DNA of 34,626 bases. It comes from CAZVJA01 sp964626885. Its GTDB lineage: Bacteria; Planctomycetota; Planctomycetia; Planctomycetales; Planctomycetaceae. Position numbers and translations under genes: made by a program. How positions within the stretch are numbered: position 1 is the stretch's first letter; each line of letters opens with the position of its first letter. Where the stretch lies: contig CAZVJA010000033.1 of the NCBI GenBank assembly GCA_964626885.1, forward strand, positions 1-34,626, given 5' to 3'. This document shows positions 33,580-34,626 of the stretch, piece by piece. The notes below the pieces were generated by a model. The model was not told the origin of the DNA and ran no database searches. It saw only the letters and a list, made by a program, of their open reading frames with translations.

Positions 33580-34626
33580 TTACGGCGCGCTCCCATATGG
33601 CGTTTGAAAATGGCTCATGGCGGTCGGAACACTAAAACCTATGTCTTTGGGCGGGACATCCGAGTTTGATCTGACATCGCCAGAATCATCAACGCCATCG
33701 CTTCCAACGCTCCAAACAGTCATTCGGTTGTTGAAGATCTGATAACGGATCATCTTGTTCTTTTGACTGAACGGGTCCAAAGGCGGGCCAGCTCCGAATT
33801 CGTGCAATACTTCGGTTATTTGTTCAATGCTCTCCGGGAGGTGACCGTGCCGACGACGATAAAGTTGTGCCGCAAGAACCACCTCAAGAGCACGTTGGAG
33901 CGCCTCTTCGTACGCAGTGGCATTCGAAGGACGAGGATCAAGACACACTCTTTGCGCAAGGATCGAACTCGCAATAAATTGTGATAATGCCCCCGATGAC
34001 AACGCTGCTGGCGAATCCGTAGATTCCGGCCTACTCGCATTATTCTGGGATGAAATTGTTTCTTCCTGATTTTTGATGTCTCCCAGTCGTTTCGACGCAA
34101 TGTGCTTAAGAATCCTCAGGCTCAACTCCGGCTCGTGTTTGAGAAAACATTGTAAATTGATGGGAAAAATGGTTTCGGAGACGGAATGACGGTAGATTGC
34201 CTGCAAGCGGATGTACTCGCACTTCACTTCAACAGCATCCGAAGCCGTCATGCGATAGATGGAAATCACTTCAGACAGTGACTCTTCTAAAAGCGATGAA
34301 TCGATTCCATCGTTCGATGCCCAATTGGCGATTCGTGGAGTCACTGTACGAAAAATACCGATTCCATGGCTGCGCTCCATCATCCCCCCCCACTTTCCCC
34401 AATGACGGCTTCCGCGGAGCGCAGCACGATAGACGATCCACGCACCGTTAAGTTCTTCCTCGGATTCCAGGCGGCACGCTTCGAGCAAGGGTAGCCACTT
34501 AAAGATTGCATTTGTGGGAAGGCTATCGGGATATTGGAAATAGTAGATTTGGTTAGGTTTGAGGAAGAGAGCATCATTCTTTTCTGTTCCTCTCTTCCAC
34601 GTTTCAAGAATTGGGCGACTGTCGTC
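33580..34626 (-). CDS. Hypothetical protein, 5' end beyond the window
   Basis: The frame is open from the stop at 33580 to the right edge, giving 348 visible residues. No start codon needs to be assumed, and the internal TTG at 34488 is not a likely start because good protein sequence continues upstream (for example KNDALFLKPNQIYYFQYPDS). The middle has helical segments such as EALQRALEVVLAAQLYRRRH. The C-terminus reads HGHLPESIEQI, then LDPFSQ, then VWSVGSDGVDDSGD, a layout like the GspG-type C-terminus in the lipoprotein at 29635-30015. Similar tails occur in many planctomycete hypotheticals. The DNA is clearly more AT-rich than the rest of the window. Function unknown. Confidence 0.8.
   Translation of the reverse strand, partial: DDSRPILETWKRGTEKNDALFLKPNQIYYFQYPDSLPTNAIFKWLPLLEACRLESEEELNGAWIVYRAALRGSRHWGKWGGMMERSHGIGIFRTVTPRIANWASNDGIDSSLLEESLSEVISIYRMTASDAVEVKCEYIRLQAIYRHSVSETIFPINLQCFLKHEPELSLRILKHIASKRLGDIKNQEETISSQNNASRPESTDSPAALSSGALSQFIASSILAQRVCLDPRPSNATAYEEALQRALEVVLAAQLYRRRHGHLPESIEQITEVLHEFGAGPPLDPFSQKNKMIRYQIFNNRMTVWSVGSDGVDDSGDVRSNSDVPPKDIGFSVPTAMSHFQTPYGSAP

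Noticed and set aside
1..34626. CRISPR arrays, tRNA/rRNA genes, insertion sequences, prophage
   Set aside because: No regularly spaced repeats, no cloverleaf-type tRNA motifs, no transposase or integrase motifs and no phage structural genes were seen by eye.

Overview
The window most likely comes from a member of the Planctomycetota. No rRNA or ribosomal marker is present, so this rests on gene content: a zinc-ribbon multi-pass membrane protein of a style common in that phylum, a DUF1571 protein, a TatC with a very long periplasmic insertion, an HpnE-type squalene-pathway enzyme, a Ycf48-propeller/CBM9 giant, and several conserved hypotheticals. The sequence is fairly GC-rich. It is a draft scaffold, because a run of exactly 100 N lies at 4513-4612.

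Layout. 48-2343 (minus): trpB then trpA, separated by a 217-bp gap holding a long imperfect inverted repeat. 2635-4377 (plus): zinc-ribbon membrane protein. 4452-5241 (plus): a small helical protein broken by the assembly gap, coupled to a frameshifted HNH endonuclease. 5544-6641: tatC. 6908-11156: an orphan 181-aa protein, threonine synthase and a four-PAS histidine kinase, closely packed. 11188-14338 (minus): glutamine-dependent NAD+ synthetase and a ceramidase-like protein. 14777-16373: a small membrane protein and a periplasmic parvulin. 16813-24912 (plus): a fatty-acid block with a sigma-54-type promoter ahead of an acyl-CoA ligase, then a DUF1571 protein, FadI-like thiolase, FadJ-like bifunctional enzyme and hydroxysqualene dehydroxylase overlapping it by 4 bp. 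24977-27288: a K+ channel/RCK protein and an MFS transporter, also overlapping by 4 bp. 27290-34626 (minus): a five-TM protein, exported peroxiredoxin, divergent RNase HII-like protein, GspG-like lipoprotein, a 1079-aa multidomain exported protein, and a hypothetical gene running off the right edge.

How genes work together. trpBA makes the two tryptophan synthase subunits. The acyl-CoA ligase, FadJ and FadI would activate and beta-oxidise fatty acids. HpnE belongs to the HpnCDE route to squalene, so its translational coupling to the beta-oxidation genes is unusual. The parvulin, TatC, peroxiredoxin, lipoprotein and Ycf48 giant all act in or across the cell envelope.

The most useful points for follow-up are: the N gap, which is probably a 17-bp contig overlap misread as a gap; the nearby HNH frameshift; the sigma-54 promoter with an upstream dyad; two inverted repeats of related design; and several enzymes with altered signature residues (ceramidase-like Ser to Gly, RNase HII-like GRG to GYG, K+ filter Tyr to Ile). 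I found no CRISPR array, tRNA, IS element or clear phage defence island.
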